From the NCBI RefSeq assembly GCF_029714405.1, contig NZ_CP121650.1, positions 4,221,001-4,285,000 of the forward strand: a stretch of 64,000 nucleotides of DNA, read 5' to 3'. The stretch is from Bradyrhizobium sp. CB82. GTDB lineage: Bacteria > Pseudomonadota > Alphaproteobacteria > Rhizobiales > Xanthobacteraceae. The notes below the pieces were generated by a model that searched no databases, was not told the origin of the DNA, and saw nothing but the letters and a program-made list of their open reading frames with translations. This document shows, one piece after another, positions 10,998 to 22,419 of this stretch. How positions within the stretch are numbered: position 1 is the stretch's first letter; each line of letters starts with the position of its first letter. A program made the position numbers and the translations under genes.

Positions 10998-11843
10998 CTA
11001 AGGATGAGGCTGGTCCATCTGCGCCAGCAATTCCTCGATGTCGACATCGACCTGTCCGGCCGCCCTGACGTGGCGGACCTCAAAGCCGTCGGGCTGGAAG
11101 CGGTATTCGACGAGTCCGGTTTCCTTGGTCCCGATCCGCACCTGGCGCTTGTCATTGATCGTGAAGCCCGCCGAGGGCGCCCAGACGTGCCTTGTGTGAC
11201 GAAAGGTGAAATCGCGCCGCTGATGGACGTGCCCGCTCGCAATGAGGCGGAGATCGAGGTGTGAAAACATCTCGATCAAGCGCTGTCGCGCCGGCTGCGG
11301 CACATAGCGGATGGAGGTGTCCACGGTCTCGGGGTCGTCGGGCAGGTTCAGGAACAGCGGCTTGTGCACAAACAGCGCGATCGGCTTGTGCCTCGCGCGC
11401 GCCAGTTCGGACGCCAGCCAGTCGAATTGCTCGGCCTCGAACGCAAGACCCGAATTCATCACCAGCGAGTTGAGGCCGATAAAGCACCAGCCGGCCGCAT
11501 CGAACCGCCAATGGTCGTGGCCGAAGACTGCGCAGAATTGCCGGCGGTGAGCTTCATCCACCGGTGGCGATGGCGCTGGCCCGACCGCGGTCGGATTGTC
11601 GCCGATGTCGTGATTGCCCGGCAGGTACCGGCACGGCACGGACAGGGCGTCGTGCAAACCCTTGGAAAATTCGACATCATCGCGGCTGGTCGGACCGTCG
11701 AAGGACACATCGCCGGTGTTGACGACGAGATCAGGCCTTGCGGCGTCGATGTGCTCGGCGACACGATGGAAGTTCGCGATCAGGCCGGGGAAGCGGCGGC
11801 CGAGATGGGTGTCGGAGATCTGCGTGAGGCGGAACTCGGTCAT
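10998..11843 (-). CDS. metallophosphoesterase (calcineurin-like phosphodiesterase)
   Basis: This is a 281-residue dinuclear metal phosphoesterase. The five family blocks are all present: QISDTHLG (Asp and His metal ligands near residue 10), NTGDVSFDG, PGNHDIGDNP, a histidine in LFVHKPLF, and ASGHVHQRRD. CpdA/Icc-like cyclic-nucleotide or phospholipid phosphodiesterases share this layout. The substrate is open. I take the ATG at 11843, where homology starts. It is divergent from nothing and probably monocistronic. Confidence 0.88.
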   Translation of the reverse strand: MTEFRLTQISDTHLGRRFPGLIANFHRVAEHIDAARPDLVVNTGDVSFDGPTSRDDVEFSKGLHDALSVPCRYLPGNHDIGDNPTAVGPAPSPPVDEAHRRQFCAVFGHDHWRFDAAGWCFIGLNSLVMNSGLAFEAEQFDWLASELARARHKPIALFVHKPLFLNLPDDPETVDTSIRYVPQPARQRLIEMFSHLDLRLIASGHVHQRRDFTFRHTRHVWAPSAGFTINDKRQVRIGTKETGLVEYRFQPDGFEVRHVRAAGQVDVDIEELLAQMDQPHP

Positions 11844-12094
11844 ACCCCTTGTTAGGCCTGACAAGCGTCGGGACCATGACGGTCACAGCAAGCGGAAGCG
11901 GATCGCGAACGCGTCCTGCGGTGCGCTCGCGATCGGCGAGGCGACACGGTGGGCGAGGTGGCCGCCGCGACGCCTGGAAGCGCTGACGTCGGGATGCCGA
12001 GCCCGCCATCGGCGGAATCACCGAACAGGGAGCTCAAAACAGAGGCGCGACAGCGTCTCGCTGGTCGCGCAGGAGGAGAAGCGAAAATCGCTTT

Positions 12095-12108
12095 AACTAT
12101 CGATAGTT
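12095..12108. promoter_or_regulatory. perfect 14-bp palindrome, possible operator
   Basis: AACTATCGATAGTT is a perfect palindrome in the spacer between the divergent metallophosphoesterase (start 11843) and MAPEG (start 12208) genes. It could be a dimeric-regulator site, since it is AT-rich compared with its surroundings. No regulator gene is adjacent. The rest of the 11844-12207 spacer holds no supportable gene. Confidence 0.35.
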
Positions 12109-12207
12109 GATCGCAGATGTGGGAACGGCGGGTCAAGTCGTTGATTGTCAGGGCCAGCGGCGGCGGCTAAGGACGGTCTCGCCCTCCGCCAAGCGGGAAC
12201 GATTCCG

Positions 12208-12630
12208 ATGTCCGTTCAAATGGTTTTGCTGCCGGTCTTCATTCAGGTCGCGCTGACATTCGCGCTCCTGATCTGGATGGCGCTGGCGCGGCGGCAGACA
12301 CTGGTCTCCGGCGAGACCAAAATCCGCGACATTGCGCTCGGCGAGCCGAACTGGCCGAAGCGCGCCACACAGATCGCCAATTGCTTTGCCAACCAGTTCG
12401 AACTGCCGGTGCTGTTCTATGTGCTGATCGCACTGGCGCTGCCGCTCCGCCATGCCGATCTCTTCATCGTGCTGATGTCCTGGGTGTTCGTGGTGATGCG
12501 GTTCGCCCATGCCGGCGTCTTCGTCTCTTCGAACGATCTGGGCCAGCGCTCGACCGTCTGGCTTGCCGGCGTCTTGGTGCTGCTCGCGATGTGGATCTAC
12601 TTCGCGCTGAAGATTTTGTTGCTGATCTGA
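12208..12630 (+). CDS. MAPEG-family membrane protein
   Basis: This 140-residue protein has four hydrophobic segments (about residues 3-23, 60-80, 86-106, 118-138). The MAPEG signature is visible as the conserved polar stretch NCFANQFELPVLFYVL in helix 2, followed by FAHAGVF. Bacterial members are inner-membrane proteins, some with glutathione transferase or peroxidase activity. The specific role is unknown. The ATG at 12208 fits the first helix; no strong ribosome-binding site is visible. The next gene starts 37 bases downstream. Confidence 0.8.
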   Translation: MSVQMVLLPVFIQVALTFALLIWMALARRQTLVSGETKIRDIALGEPNWPKRATQIANCFANQFELPVLFYVLIALALPLRHADLFIVLMSWVFVVMRFAHAGVFVSSNDLGQRSTVWLAGVLVLLAMWIYFALKILLLI

Positions 12631-12667
12631 TGCTTTCAGCATCGGATTTCATTCTGAAAGATTGGAA

Positions 12668-13969
12668 ATGACCCCTGCTGCCCGGCTGTCCGCGGCCATC
12701 GAACTGATCGACACCATCGAGAAAGACCGCGTGCCCGCGGCGAAAGCGCTGAAGGAGTGGGGCACTGCGCATCGCTTCGCCGGCTCCGGCGACCGCGCCG
12801 CGATCGCCGGCCTCGTCTGGGACGTGCTGCGTCGCTACGCCTCCAGCGCCTGGCTAATGGATTCGGACACCGCGCGGGCGCGCCTGCTCGGTATGCTGCG
12901 CCTGGAGCGCAACATGGACACGCCGACCATGGCCGCGCTGTTCGACGGCGGCCGCTATGCGCCTGCGCCGCTGACCGAGGCCGAGCAGGCCGCGCTCGCC
13001 TCACGCTCCCTCAAGGACGCGCCGGCTTCGGTTGCCGGCGATTATCCCGAATGGCTCGATCCGTACCTTGCCAAAGTGTTCGGCGAGATCCGCGCGGCCG
13101 AAGCTGCCGCAATGGCGAGCCGCGCGCCGCTCGATCTGCGCGTCAATACGCTCAGAGGCAATCGCGACAAGGTGCTGCGTTCGCTCGCTCATCTCGGCGC
13201 AAAGCCGACGCCATGGTCGCCGAACGGCCTGCGCATCGAGCTTGGCGCCGACGCGCGCAATCCCGGCGTCCAGGCCGAGGAGGATTTCATCAAGGGCGCC
13301 ATTGAAGTCCAGGATGAAGGCTCGCAGCTTGCGGCGCTGTTCACGGCCGCAAAACCCGGCGAGCAGGTGATCGATCTCTGCGCCGGCGCCGGTGGCAAGA
13401 CGCTGGCGCTGGCGGCCCTCATGCAGGGCAAAGGACGCCTGATCGCGACCGATCGCGACAAGCGCCAGCTCGCGCCGATCCATGAGCGGCTGTCGCGCGC
13501 GGGCGTCCACAATGCGGAAATCCGCTCGCCCAAGGGCGAGGCCGACCCGCTCGCTGACATCCACAGCACCGCGGACCTCGTCGTGATCGACGCCCCCTGC
13601 ACGGGAACCGGTACCTGGCGCCGCAACCCCGACGCCAAATGGCGCATGCGCCCGGGCGCCCTGGAGATACGGCTGAAGGACCAGGCCGAGGTGCTCGAGC
13701 GCGCCGTGCCGCTGGTGAAGGCGGGCGGCCGCATCGCCTATATCACCTGCTCGGTGCTGTCGGAGGAGAACGGCGAGCAGGTGAGGGCGTTCGTGGCGCG
13801 CCATCCGGAATTCTCAGTCGTGCCGCGTGAGCAGACCGCGAGCGTGCTCTGGGACAAGGCGGACGCCTTTGCAGAGGCCGCGCTGCAATCCGACGAAGGC
13901 TGGCTAATGACGCCGCGCCGCACAGGGACGGATGGGTTCTTCGTCTCGGTGCTGAAGAAGGCATCGTAA
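12668..13969 (+). CDS. RsmB/NOP2-family RNA cytosine-C5 methyltransferase
   Basis: This 433-residue enzyme would use SAM to make 5-methylcytosine, probably in 16S rRNA. After an N-terminal NusB-like region, the SAM motif I is DLCAGAGGKT near residue 238. Motif IV DAPCTGTGTWRRNPD and motif VI with TCSVLSEENGEQ supply the two cysteines of the RCMT mechanism. The C-terminal end DGFFVSVLKK is typical. In alphaproteobacteria this gene often lies just upstream of guaA, as here with a csp gene between them. The start at ATG 12668 follows a GGAAATG context without a clear ribosome-binding site. Confidence 0.92.
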   Translation: MTPAARLSAAIELIDTIEKDRVPAAKALKEWGTAHRFAGSGDRAAIAGLVWDVLRRYASSAWLMDSDTARARLLGMLRLERNMDTPTMAALFDGGRYAPAPLTEAEQAALASRSLKDAPASVAGDYPEWLDPYLAKVFGEIRAAEAAAMASRAPLDLRVNTLRGNRDKVLRSLAHLGAKPTPWSPNGLRIELGADARNPGVQAEEDFIKGAIEVQDEGSQLAALFTAAKPGEQVIDLCAGAGGKTLALAALMQGKGRLIATDRDKRQLAPIHERLSRAGVHNAEIRSPKGEADPLADIHSTADLVVIDAPCTGTGTWRRNPDAKWRMRPGALEIRLKDQAEVLERAVPLVKAGGRIAYITCSVLSEENGEQVRAFVARHPEFSVVPREQTASVLWDKADAFAEAALQSDEGWLMTPRRTGTDGFFVSVLKKAS

Positions 13970-14028
13970 CCACGCTCCGTCACTCCAGGCCGGCCGTAGC
14001 GGCGAACCGCGATCCACAATCACAACCG

Positions 14029-14123
14029 TCATCGCCCGCGGAAGCGATCCAGCATTCCAGAGGCAGTGATGGGATACGGAACGGCCGCTGTGTACTGGAT
14101 TGCCGCTTCCGCGGGGAATGACA
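14029..14123. repeat. intergenic repeat with terminal inverted arms
   Basis: The left arm TCATCGCCCGCGGAAGCG pairs with the right arm, whose complement reads TCATTCCCCGCGGAAGCG. The middle holds GGCCGCTGTGTACTGGATTG. I recall this as a dispersed Bradyrhizobium repeat. It sits between RsmB and the csp terminator. Confidence 0.6.
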
Positions 14124-14152
14124 GCGGTGAGTGAGGCAATACTGTCCTGCGC

Positions 14153-14191
14153 AAAACAAAGGCCCCGCACACCGAAGCTCGGTGGCGGGGC
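14153..14191 (-). terminator. Rho-independent terminator of the cold-shock gene
   Basis: On the reverse strand GCCCCGCCACCGAGC and its partner GGTGTGCGGGGC form a long GC stem around a TTC-type loop, followed by CTTTGTTTTG. It begins 64 bases downstream of the csp stop codon. Confidence 0.8.
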
Positions 14192-14254
14192 TTGATAGCT
14201 TGTGCTCTGCCAGTACGTCCGTGGTCAGAGCGCCCTTGCGCGTCGCGCGGCGGA

Positions 14255-14464
14255 CTAGCCGGCGCGGATGTTGTCGGCGGAAGATTTGCCGCTGCGGCGG
14301 TCTGCAACGATGTCGAACGACACCTTCTGACCTTCGTTGAGGGTGCTCAGACCAGCGCGCTCAACCGCGCTGATGTGAACGAAGACGTCCTTGTTGCCGT
14401 CGTCCGGCTGGATGAAGCCGAAGCCCTTTTGATTGTTGAACCACTTCACGGTGCCCATTGCCAT
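14255..14464 (-). CDS. cspA: cold-shock protein (CspA family)
   Basis: This 69-residue single cold-shock domain is an RNA chaperone that binds single-stranded nucleic acid. RNP1 is KGFGFIQP and RNP2 is VFVHIS, and TVKWFNNQ is at the start. The ATG at 14464 has GAAAGGACGAGAC upstream. The long spacer upstream of it may hold the usual structured cold-shock leader. The symbol denotes the family, since rhizobia carry several paralogues. Confidence 0.96.
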   Translation of the reverse strand: MAMGTVKWFNNQKGFGFIQPDDGNKDVFVHISAVERAGLSTLNEGQKVSFDIVADRRSGKSSADNIRAG

Positions 14465-14875
14465 AGTCTCGTCCTTTCATTGACGATGTTCGCACGTGGA
14501 CCGACACGCATATGTTTTGCGCACGACGGCCCGATTGGTCGATTTTGGGGAAATCTCTGAAACGTGCGCGCCCGTCAAAAACGAGGCGAAGCGGCCCAGT
14601 AGTTCGGCCAAGTATCGATGCTACAACATATAGCGGAATAATGGGGCTACTTCAAGGCGCCGCGCGCGACTCGGGACGTCAAGCCGGTTTTCTATCTTGC
14701 GCTGCATCTGGCGCACTTCAGCGCAGCTCGGCGTCGTCGGGTGGATACGGCGCAAGTGAGCCTTTGCTCACCTACGGCCGACGCGGCCATCTCCTGCCGA
14801 AACCGGCCCAAAAATCCGGCGGGAAAGCCGGTTTCCGGCATTGCGGGGGCGTGCCCGCTCGCGTATCTGCTTGCC
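14465..14875. other. spacer between cspA and guaA, no gene seen
   Basis: This 411-base spacer carries the promoters and leaders of two divergent genes. The AT-rich stretch around 14620-14640 (CTACAACATATAGCGGAATAA) is the most promoter-like part. The guaA frame remains open upstream to 14741, but the residues there are not GuaA-like. No riboswitch fold could be confirmed by eye. Confidence 0.5.
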
Positions 14876-16474
14876 ATGACAGCAGCACAGCACGACCGCT
14901 CCCCGTCGTCGCCCCATGTGGCCTCGGCGCACGACAAGATTCTCATCGTCGACTTCGGCAGCCAGGTGACGCAGCTCATTGCGCGTCGTGTGCGCGAGGA
15001 CGGCGTCTATTGCGAGATCGTCCCGTTCAACAAGGCCGAAGAGGCCTTCAAGGAGATGAAGCCGAAAGCGGTGATTCTCTCCGGCGGACCGGAGTCGGTG
15101 CACGAAGAGGGCTCGCCCCGCGCCCCGCAATTGATCTTCGCCTCCGGCGTGCCGGTGATGGGCATCTGCTACGGCCAGATGACCATGGCGGCCCAGCTCG
15201 GCGGCGAGGTCGAGGGCGGTCATCATCGCGAGTTCGGCCGCGCCGATGTGGAGGTGAAGGCCGACAGCAAGCTGTTCGAGGACACCTGGAAGCTTGGCGG
15301 CAAGCATCAGGTCTGGATGAGCCATGGCGACCGCATTACCAAGATGCCGCCAGGCTTCACCGTCGCAGGCACTTCGCCGAACGCGCCGTTCGCGATCATC
15401 CAGGATGAGAGGCGCAAGTACTATGGGTTGATGTTCCACCCCGAGGTGGTGCACACGCCCGATGGCGCAAAACTGATCCGCAACTTCGTGCGCAAGATCG
15501 CAGGCCTTAGCGGCGACTGGACCATGCGCGCCTTCCGCGAGGAGGCGATCCAGAAGATCCGCAGCCAGGTCGGCAAGGGCAGGGTGATCTGCGGCCTCTC
15601 CGGCGGCGTCGATTCAGCGGTGGCCGCGGTGCTGATCCACGAGGCGATCGGCGACCAGCTCACCTGCGTGTTCGTCGATCATGGGCTGCTTCGTCTCAAC
15701 GAGGCCGAGACGGTGGTCGACCTGTTCCGCCACCACTACAACATCCCGCTCGTGCACGTGGATGCATCCAAGCAGTTTTTGGGCGAGCTCGAAGGGGTCA
15801 CCGACCCGGAAGTGAAGCGCAAGACCATCGGCCGTCTCTTCATCGACGTGTTCGACGCGGAGGCGAAGAAGATCGGCGGCGCCGATTTCCTCGCGCAAGG
15901 CACGCTCTACCCCGACGTGATCGAGAGCGTTTCCTTCACCGGTGGCCCCTCGGTGACGATCAAGTCGCATCACAATGTCGGCGGTCTGCCCGAGCGCATG
16001 AACATGAAGCTCGTCGAGCCCCTGCGCGAGCTCTTCAAGGACGAGGTGCGCGAGCTCGGCCGCGAGCTCGGCCTCCCCGAAATCTTCGTCGGCCGTCACC
16101 CGTTCCCGGGCCCCGGCCTCGCCATCCGCTGCCCCGGCGACATCACCAAGGACAAGCTCGACATCCTGCGCAAGGCGGATGCCGTCTACATCGACCAGAT
16201 CCGAAAGCACGGCCTCTACGACGAGATCTGGCAGGCTTTTGCCGTGCTGCTCCCGGTGAAGACCGTCGGCGTCATGGGCGACGGCCGCACCTATGACTAC
16301 GTCGTGGGCCTGCGCGCCGTGACATCAACCGACGGCATGACCGCGGACTTCTACCAGTTCGACATGAAGTTTCTGGGGGAGACGGCGACGCGCATCATCA
16401 ACGAGGTGAAGGGCGTGAACCGGGTGGTGTACGACGTGACGAGCAAGCCGCCCGGAACGATTGAGTGGGAATAA
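14876..16474 (+). CDS. guaA: GMP synthase (glutamine-hydrolysing)
   Basis: GuaA converts XMP to GMP using ATP and glutamine. The 532-residue chain has an N-terminal class I amidotransferase ([16 protein letters not shown]; nucleophile Cys in MGICYGQM; His in FHPEVVHT). An ATP-pyrophosphatase domain follows (P-loop [12 protein letters not shown]), then the dimerisation domain ending in GTIEWE. I chose ATG 14876, where the chain has a short variable leader before the conserved core. The 3' end of guaA is a known integration site for some genomic islands, and accessory DNA starts right after it here. Confidence 0.98.
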   Translation: MTAAQHDRSPSSPHVASAHDKILIVDFGSQVTQLIARRVREDGVYCEIVPFNKAEEAFKEMKPKAVILSGGPESVHEEGSPRAPQLIFASGVPVMGICYGQMTMAAQLGGEVEGGHHREFGRADVEVKADSKLFEDTWKLGGKHQVWMSHGDRITKMPPGFTVAGTSPNAPFAIIQDERRKYYGLMFHPEVVHTPDGAKLIRNFVRKIAGLSGDWTMRAFREEAIQKIRSQVGKGRVICGLSGGVDSAVAAVLIHEAIGDQLTCVFVDHGLLRLNEAETVVDLFRHHYNIPLVHVDASKQFLGELEGVTDPEVKRKTIGRLFIDVFDAEAKKIGGADFLAQGTLYPDVIESVSFTGGPSVTIKSHHNVGGLPERMNMKLVEPLRELFKDEVRELGRELGLPEIFVGRHPFPGPGLAIRCPGDITKDKLDILRKADAVYIDQIRKHGLYDEIWQAFAVLLPVKTVGVMGDGRTYDYVVGLRAVTSTDGMTADFYQFDMKFLGETATRIINEVKGVNRVVYDVTSKPPGTIEWE

Positions 16475-16640
16475 TTCGGGCCCGTCCGGGACCATCCCCC
16501 TCTATCCAAATGCACGAATTAACAGGCTGATTTTACGACTGAACTCGTCGTCTACGTTCGACATCTATCGATACGCAGAAATCTGGACAGACGGAGCCCC
16601 TGACGGCGTCACCGTCCATTGAAACCAGCGATCCTGATCG

Positions 16641-16682
16641 ATACCGTCACGCGCGATGCTGCGCCTGACGGTATTTTTCTTT
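16641..16682 (+). terminator. Rho-independent terminator downstream of guaA
   Basis: TACCGTCA and TGACGGTA form a perfect outer stem, with an inner CGCGC/GCGCC pairing around GATGCT, followed by TTTTTCTTT. It ends the guaA transcript 170 bases after its stop codon and marks the border between core and accessory DNA. Confidence 0.85.
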
Positions 16683-16832
16683 GTCTAAGTGTCTGTAAAA
16701 CAAGGAAACCTCCGGCTGTTCGCGGCTCAAAAATGGCCGACGGTATTTGCCCGGAGTGTCAATCGGCTTGCAAATTTGCCCCCTCATCGGCGTCCAATTT
16801 TGACCCCTTCGCGCGGCGGGGTTTACTGGTAG

Positions 16833-18863
<2,031 letters not shown>

Positions 18864-19002
18864 CGCTGGCAATCCTGCGTGATTGTCGCGCAGCGTCAAT
18901 CAAGGCTTGCCAAAACCGCCGCGAGCGTCAATCATCCTCTGACTCGGCCGCCTCGTCTCATCTTGATTGACGCGCCGCTCTCATCCTGATTGTCGCGCTA
19001 TA

Positions 19003-19368
19003 GCATGGGCCGTGATGAATTATCTTGGCGAGGCCGGATATCTGGCACTGGCCCGAAAGGTATTGGAGATCAAACAGCGATACATCGCGGGGATCGAGGC
19101 GATTGGCGGCTTTCATTTTCTCGGAGAGCAGCCGCTCGGGGTGATCGCCTACTCTCACGAGGAGTACGACCTGTTGGACGTCGCAGATCGGATGAGCATG
19201 CGCGGCTGGTACATGAGTCGCGTGCAGTTGCCGGCCGGCCTTCAGCACACCATCACGCCGATCCACGAAGTATCACTTGAGGACTATCTTGCGGACTTGC
19301 GGCGGTGCCTCGTTGGGCCTGATCTTCCGAACAGTGAGCGTGCCGCTCGCGTGGTCACGACTTACTGA
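19003..19368 (+). pseudogene. C-terminal fragment of a PLP decarboxylase (sphingosine-1-phosphate-lyase-like)
   Basis: The frame reads AWAVMNYLGEAGYLALARKV, then LGVIAYSHEEYDLLDVADRM, MSMRGWYMSRVQLPAGLQHT and ends RAARVVTTY. This is the C-terminal small domain of a group II PLP decarboxylase of the DPL1/glutamate-decarboxylase fold. The catalytic lysine part is missing, because the IS21 right end joins it at about 19001. It is a dead remnant of a gene that once crossed this point. Confidence 0.65.
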
Positions 19369-19455
19369 GGACTGAAGCGTTCTCTGTTGCTCGTCAGAAT
19401 ACACTGGATGGAGGGGGACGATGATCAAGCGGGAGTTTCCCGTTGTCTGGACCGG

Positions 19456-19737
19456 TCAAAGTAGCGGTGCCAGCGCCGCAGCCGGCGCTGCGGGAGTTTT
19501 CGTTTTTGTCGACTTTTCACTGTCTTGGCGGGTCATCCGGTTCAAGATCGTGCCCAACTCGCCATAGAGCGTGGCGTTCATCTCGCCGCGCTCGGGACCA
19601 GGTTCCAGAACTATCCGGTCGATCAGATTGCGCAGAGCTTCTGTGGCCTCCGTCCGGTCTTCCGGCCGGTTCAGTGCCGTCCGACCTTCTTGGCATAAAT
19701 CTTCCAAGCGCTCTCGGGTAGCCTTGCTCGCGAACAA
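19456..19737 (-). pseudogene. C-terminal fragment of a large serine recombinase
   Basis: The reverse-strand frame contains RPEDRTEATEALRNLIDRIV, then LEPGPERGEMNATLYGELGT and ILNRMTRQDSEK. This is the typical C-terminal tail of large serine integrases/resolvases found on rhizobial islands. The catalytic resolvase domain and zinc ribbon are absent upstream (19741 onward). It is a further sign that this junction has hosted mobile DNA. Confidence 0.65.
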
Positions 19738-19740
19738 CTA

Positions 19741-20165
19741 AAGCAAGCCGGCCTCGATGAGCCGAGCAAAATCAACCCGCGTTCGATGCGCTCGATTAGC
19801 GCTCCTTCATTGAAACCGTGATTGGTCATTTGTCGCTTTGTCGCCAATGGTCAAACTGGTCCGGTGATCTTCGCTCGACTTGGCCAAGCAGGCGATGGCC
19901 GGTTACCGGACCAATCCGAGAATTGCGGAAGATTACCTTGGTAGGATTTATGCAAGGCCGGGCGGTTGCCGCGCTACTTGGCAATTTTTGTCGAACGATT
20001 TTCGCGGCCGGATCGGACAGACGGAACTTTGAAAAGGAGGCACGCGCTAGAGAGATTCGTCGCCTTTTTCTGGAATCGGGTAAGACGAATGAACGGGCCC
20101 ACCATTTCTTTGAGACTGTCGGCTTCGAGATTTGCTCAGTCGTCGCGCGGATGTCAAGCCGCTAG
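19741..20165 (+). other. gene debris, possibly a decayed GNAT acetyltransferase end
   Basis: This stretch of about 425 bases holds no intact gene. One frame (to 20165) ends SGKTNERAHHFFETVGFEIC, which resembles the C-terminal ERAHxFYExxGF block of GNAT acetyltransferases, but the acetyl-CoA-binding motif is not found upstream. I see nothing else recognisable. Confidence 0.3.
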
Positions 20166-20175
20166 AGAGTCGAAG

Positions 20176-21387
20176 TCAGGCGATCGAAGATTGTGCGATC
20201 GTTGTGAAGCACCCCGCCACCTTCCTGATATTGTCAGGCGTAAGGCCGGCAACACACATCCGTCCTGAACCGACAAGATAGATACCTTCCTCTCGCAACC
20301 GAGCGACCTGTGCCGTGGAATACCCGGTGAAGCTGAACATGCCGTGCTGTTGCAGAAGGAACGCTGTATCCACTGCATTTGAGAGCGTTTGGATCTCTGC
20401 TGCGAGCAGACGCCTCATCGTGAGCATGCGTTCACGCATATGGCGTACCTCATTCGACCATAGCGAGAAAAGATCCGGCTCGCCGAGAACGGTCGTTACC
20501 AGGGCGCTTGCGGTGATCGGTGGCGTTGAGTAGCTGCGCCGCACCGCTTGCTTTAGCTGACCGAGAGCGCGTTCCGCTTCGTCGTTGTCGCGGCAGACGA
20601 CCGTCAAGCCGCCGCAACGTTCCCCATAGAGCGCTAGGTTCTTGGAGAAGGAATTTACGATGAGACAGCCGCCGTCAACGGAGCGTTCGGCGAAGCGCCG
20701 CACGAAACCGGCATCGTCATCGAAACCGGAGCCAAATCCTTGGTAGGCCATGTCGAAGACCACTAGGTGTCGTTTCGCAAGGAGCAGCTTCGTGAGGAGC
20801 GCCTCCTGACGCTGGTCCAGGTCGAGGCCGGTCGGATTGTGGCAAATGGGCTGTATGACGACGATCGAGCCTTCGCTCGCGTGCTCCAGGGTATGGGTCA
20901 TTCCGTCAAAATCAAGAGAGCGGGTCTGCGGGTCCCAGTACGGGTAAGTCGCTGTTCCAAAGCCCGAGCGCTGAAACAGCCCGTGGTGGTTCTCCCAGCT
21001 TGGATCGCTGATGTAGACGCGTCGGTTTGGGCAATGCTTGGCGAGGAAATCTGCTGCCAGACTGATGCCGCCCGTGCCTCCCAGGGTCTGCACGGTTACG
21101 ACACGGCCCTCAACGACAGCAGGATGCCGATCTCCCAAGACCAAGCGACAAACGAGGTCGCGGTAGAGCGGATGTCCTTCCATCGGGAGATAGCCGCGCG
21201 CCTGCTCACCAAAGCGCTGGCTCGCGATCCGCACAGACGGCAGGAGGGGGATTCTGCCTTCCTCATCGACGTAGATGCCAATCCCAAGGTTGACCTTATC
21301 CAACCGCGGGTCGTCCCGATAGAGATCGTTGAGTAACAGGATGGGATCTCCCGCGTAGGGCTCGATGACCCCAAACAAGCTGTTCAT
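20176..21387 (-). CDS. aromatic/aspartate aminotransferase (class I, TyrB/AspC type)
   Basis: This 403-residue fold-type I aminotransferase exchanges amino groups between aromatic or acidic amino acids and 2-oxo acids. It starts like AspC/TyrB (DPILLLNDLYRDDPRLDKVNLGIGIY). It has the Asp that holds the PLP pyridine in DMAYQGFGSG, the PLP Lys in NSFSKNLALYGER, and the C-terminal substrate Arg in LVGSGRMCVAGL. It lies in reverse orientation next to UbiX and shares the divergent control region at 22180-22419 with the plus-strand aromatic cluster. It may make or recycle an aromatic amino acid there. Confidence 0.92.
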   Translation of the reverse strand: MNSLFGVIEPYAGDPILLLNDLYRDDPRLDKVNLGIGIYVDEEGRIPLLPSVRIASQRFGEQARGYLPMEGHPLYRDLVCRLVLGDRHPAVVEGRVVTVQTLGGTGGISLAADFLAKHCPNRRVYISDPSWENHHGLFQRSGFGTATYPYWDPQTRSLDFDGMTHTLEHASEGSIVVIQPICHNPTGLDLDQRQEALLTKLLLAKRHLVVFDMAYQGFGSGFDDDAGFVRRFAERSVDGGCLIVNSFSKNLALYGERCGGLTVVCRDNDEAERALGQLKQAVRRSYSTPPITASALVTTVLGEPDLFSLWSNEVRHMRERMLTMRRLLAAEIQTLSNAVDTAFLLQQHGMFSFTGYSTAQVARLREEGIYLVGSGRMCVAGLTPDNIRKVAGCFTTIAQSSIA

Positions 21388-21567
21388 ATGATCGTTCCGA
21401 ATTCGAGTGCGGAGGGGGTATTAAAGTTGGCAGCTACGACACGCCCCGTTGAAGCGCGCATCGACCGCTTGTTGCCGGGTTGAGAGCCTCGTTTCCGAGA
21501 ATACACACGATGCGAGCCGTTAAAATTTGCAAGACGTGTAGCTTGACGCCGATGTGCCGAGAAATCT

Positions 21568-22179
21568 TTATCTCCGTTCAATTGCGTCTTGCCGGCGAAC
21601 CGAACCGCCTTCGTCATCGGTCCACCTACGGACGACGCCCACATCGATGTCGTAGAGATCGAGGACACGGCCAATGGTATGGTCAACCATATCTTCGAGA
21701 GTCTGCGGTCTGGCATAGAATGCCGGAACCGGCGGATAGATGACCGCACCCATCTCGGACAGTGTCGTCATCGTTCTCAGGTGGCCGGTATGCAATGGCG
21801 TTTCGCGCACCATGAGCACCAAGCGTCGTCTTTCCTTTAAGACCACGTCGGCTGCACGCGTCAGCAGAGACGACGTGACGCCCGTAGCAATTTCCGACAT
21901 CGAACGAATGGAGCAGGGAGCGACGATCATTCCGTTCGTTCTGAATGATCCGCTTGAAATCGCTGCACCAATGTCGTCGGCCTTGTACCACCTGTCGGCC
22001 AATGATCGCACATCGGCAACCTTGACAGGTCCCTCGTGAGCCATGGCTATTTCTGCGGCCTTGGAAATCACGAGATAGGTTTCCACTGGAGCTTGCCGCA
22101 ATACGCTCAGTAGTCGCACGCCATAAGCAATGCCTGAAGCGCCGGAAATCCCAACAACTAGACGGGGTAAATCAACCAT
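21568..22179 (-). CDS. ubiX: UbiX-family flavin prenyltransferase
   Basis: UbiX prenylates FMN with dimethylallyl phosphate to make prFMN, the cofactor of UbiD-type decarboxylases. The 203-residue chain has the N-terminal glycine motif VVGISGASGIAYGVRLL, the APCSIRSMSEIATGVTSSLL stretch, and RRRLVLMVRETPLHTGHLRT, all family hallmarks. The last 20 residues are variable. Its partner UbiD gene is 2.3 kb away on the other strand (24462-25934). The spacer to the aminotransferase gene (21388-21567) holds no gene. Confidence 0.93.
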   Translation of the reverse strand: MVDLPRLVVGISGASGIAYGVRLLSVLRQAPVETYLVISKAAEIAMAHEGPVKVADVRSLADRWYKADDIGAAISSGSFRTNGMIVAPCSIRSMSEIATGVTSSLLTRAADVVLKERRRLVLMVRETPLHTGHLRTMTTLSEMGAVIYPPVPAFYARPQTLEDMVDHTIGRVLDLYDIDVGVVRRWTDDEGGSVRRQDAIERR

Positions 22180-22419
22180 TCAGCAACTCCACAATTTACC
22201 CCCATGCTCGATTGGAGATCACAAGTCAAGCGAATGGCTGCTGTCATTGTAGAAATCGATCGACACATTCAACTGCATTGGAGCGTCACAGCGGCCGCGA
22301 GTTCCATTCGAGTGAATTGTTGATCAACCCGCAGTCGGTCGTGACGAGCTATCGTCATATTTGACCTCTATCATAAGTTGCACTATGACCTCAAGGCTTT
22401 GAGGCGTGGAGCTGCTTGC
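22180..22419. promoter_or_regulatory. divergent control region of the aromatic cluster
   Basis: This spacer of 240 bases separates UbiX (reverse) from the MFS gene (forward) and must carry promoters for both arms. It is clearly AT-richer than the genes. GTGAATTGTTGATCAAC near 22312-22328 contains the 8-base palindrome GTTGATCAAC. No sigma-70 site of high quality could be assigned by eye. Confidence 0.4.

Noticed and set aside
9569..11068. Long forward-strand open frame across the D-amino-acid enzyme gene
   Set aside because: The reverse strand has a full PLP enzyme with catalytic residues; the forward frame is a shadow without motifs.
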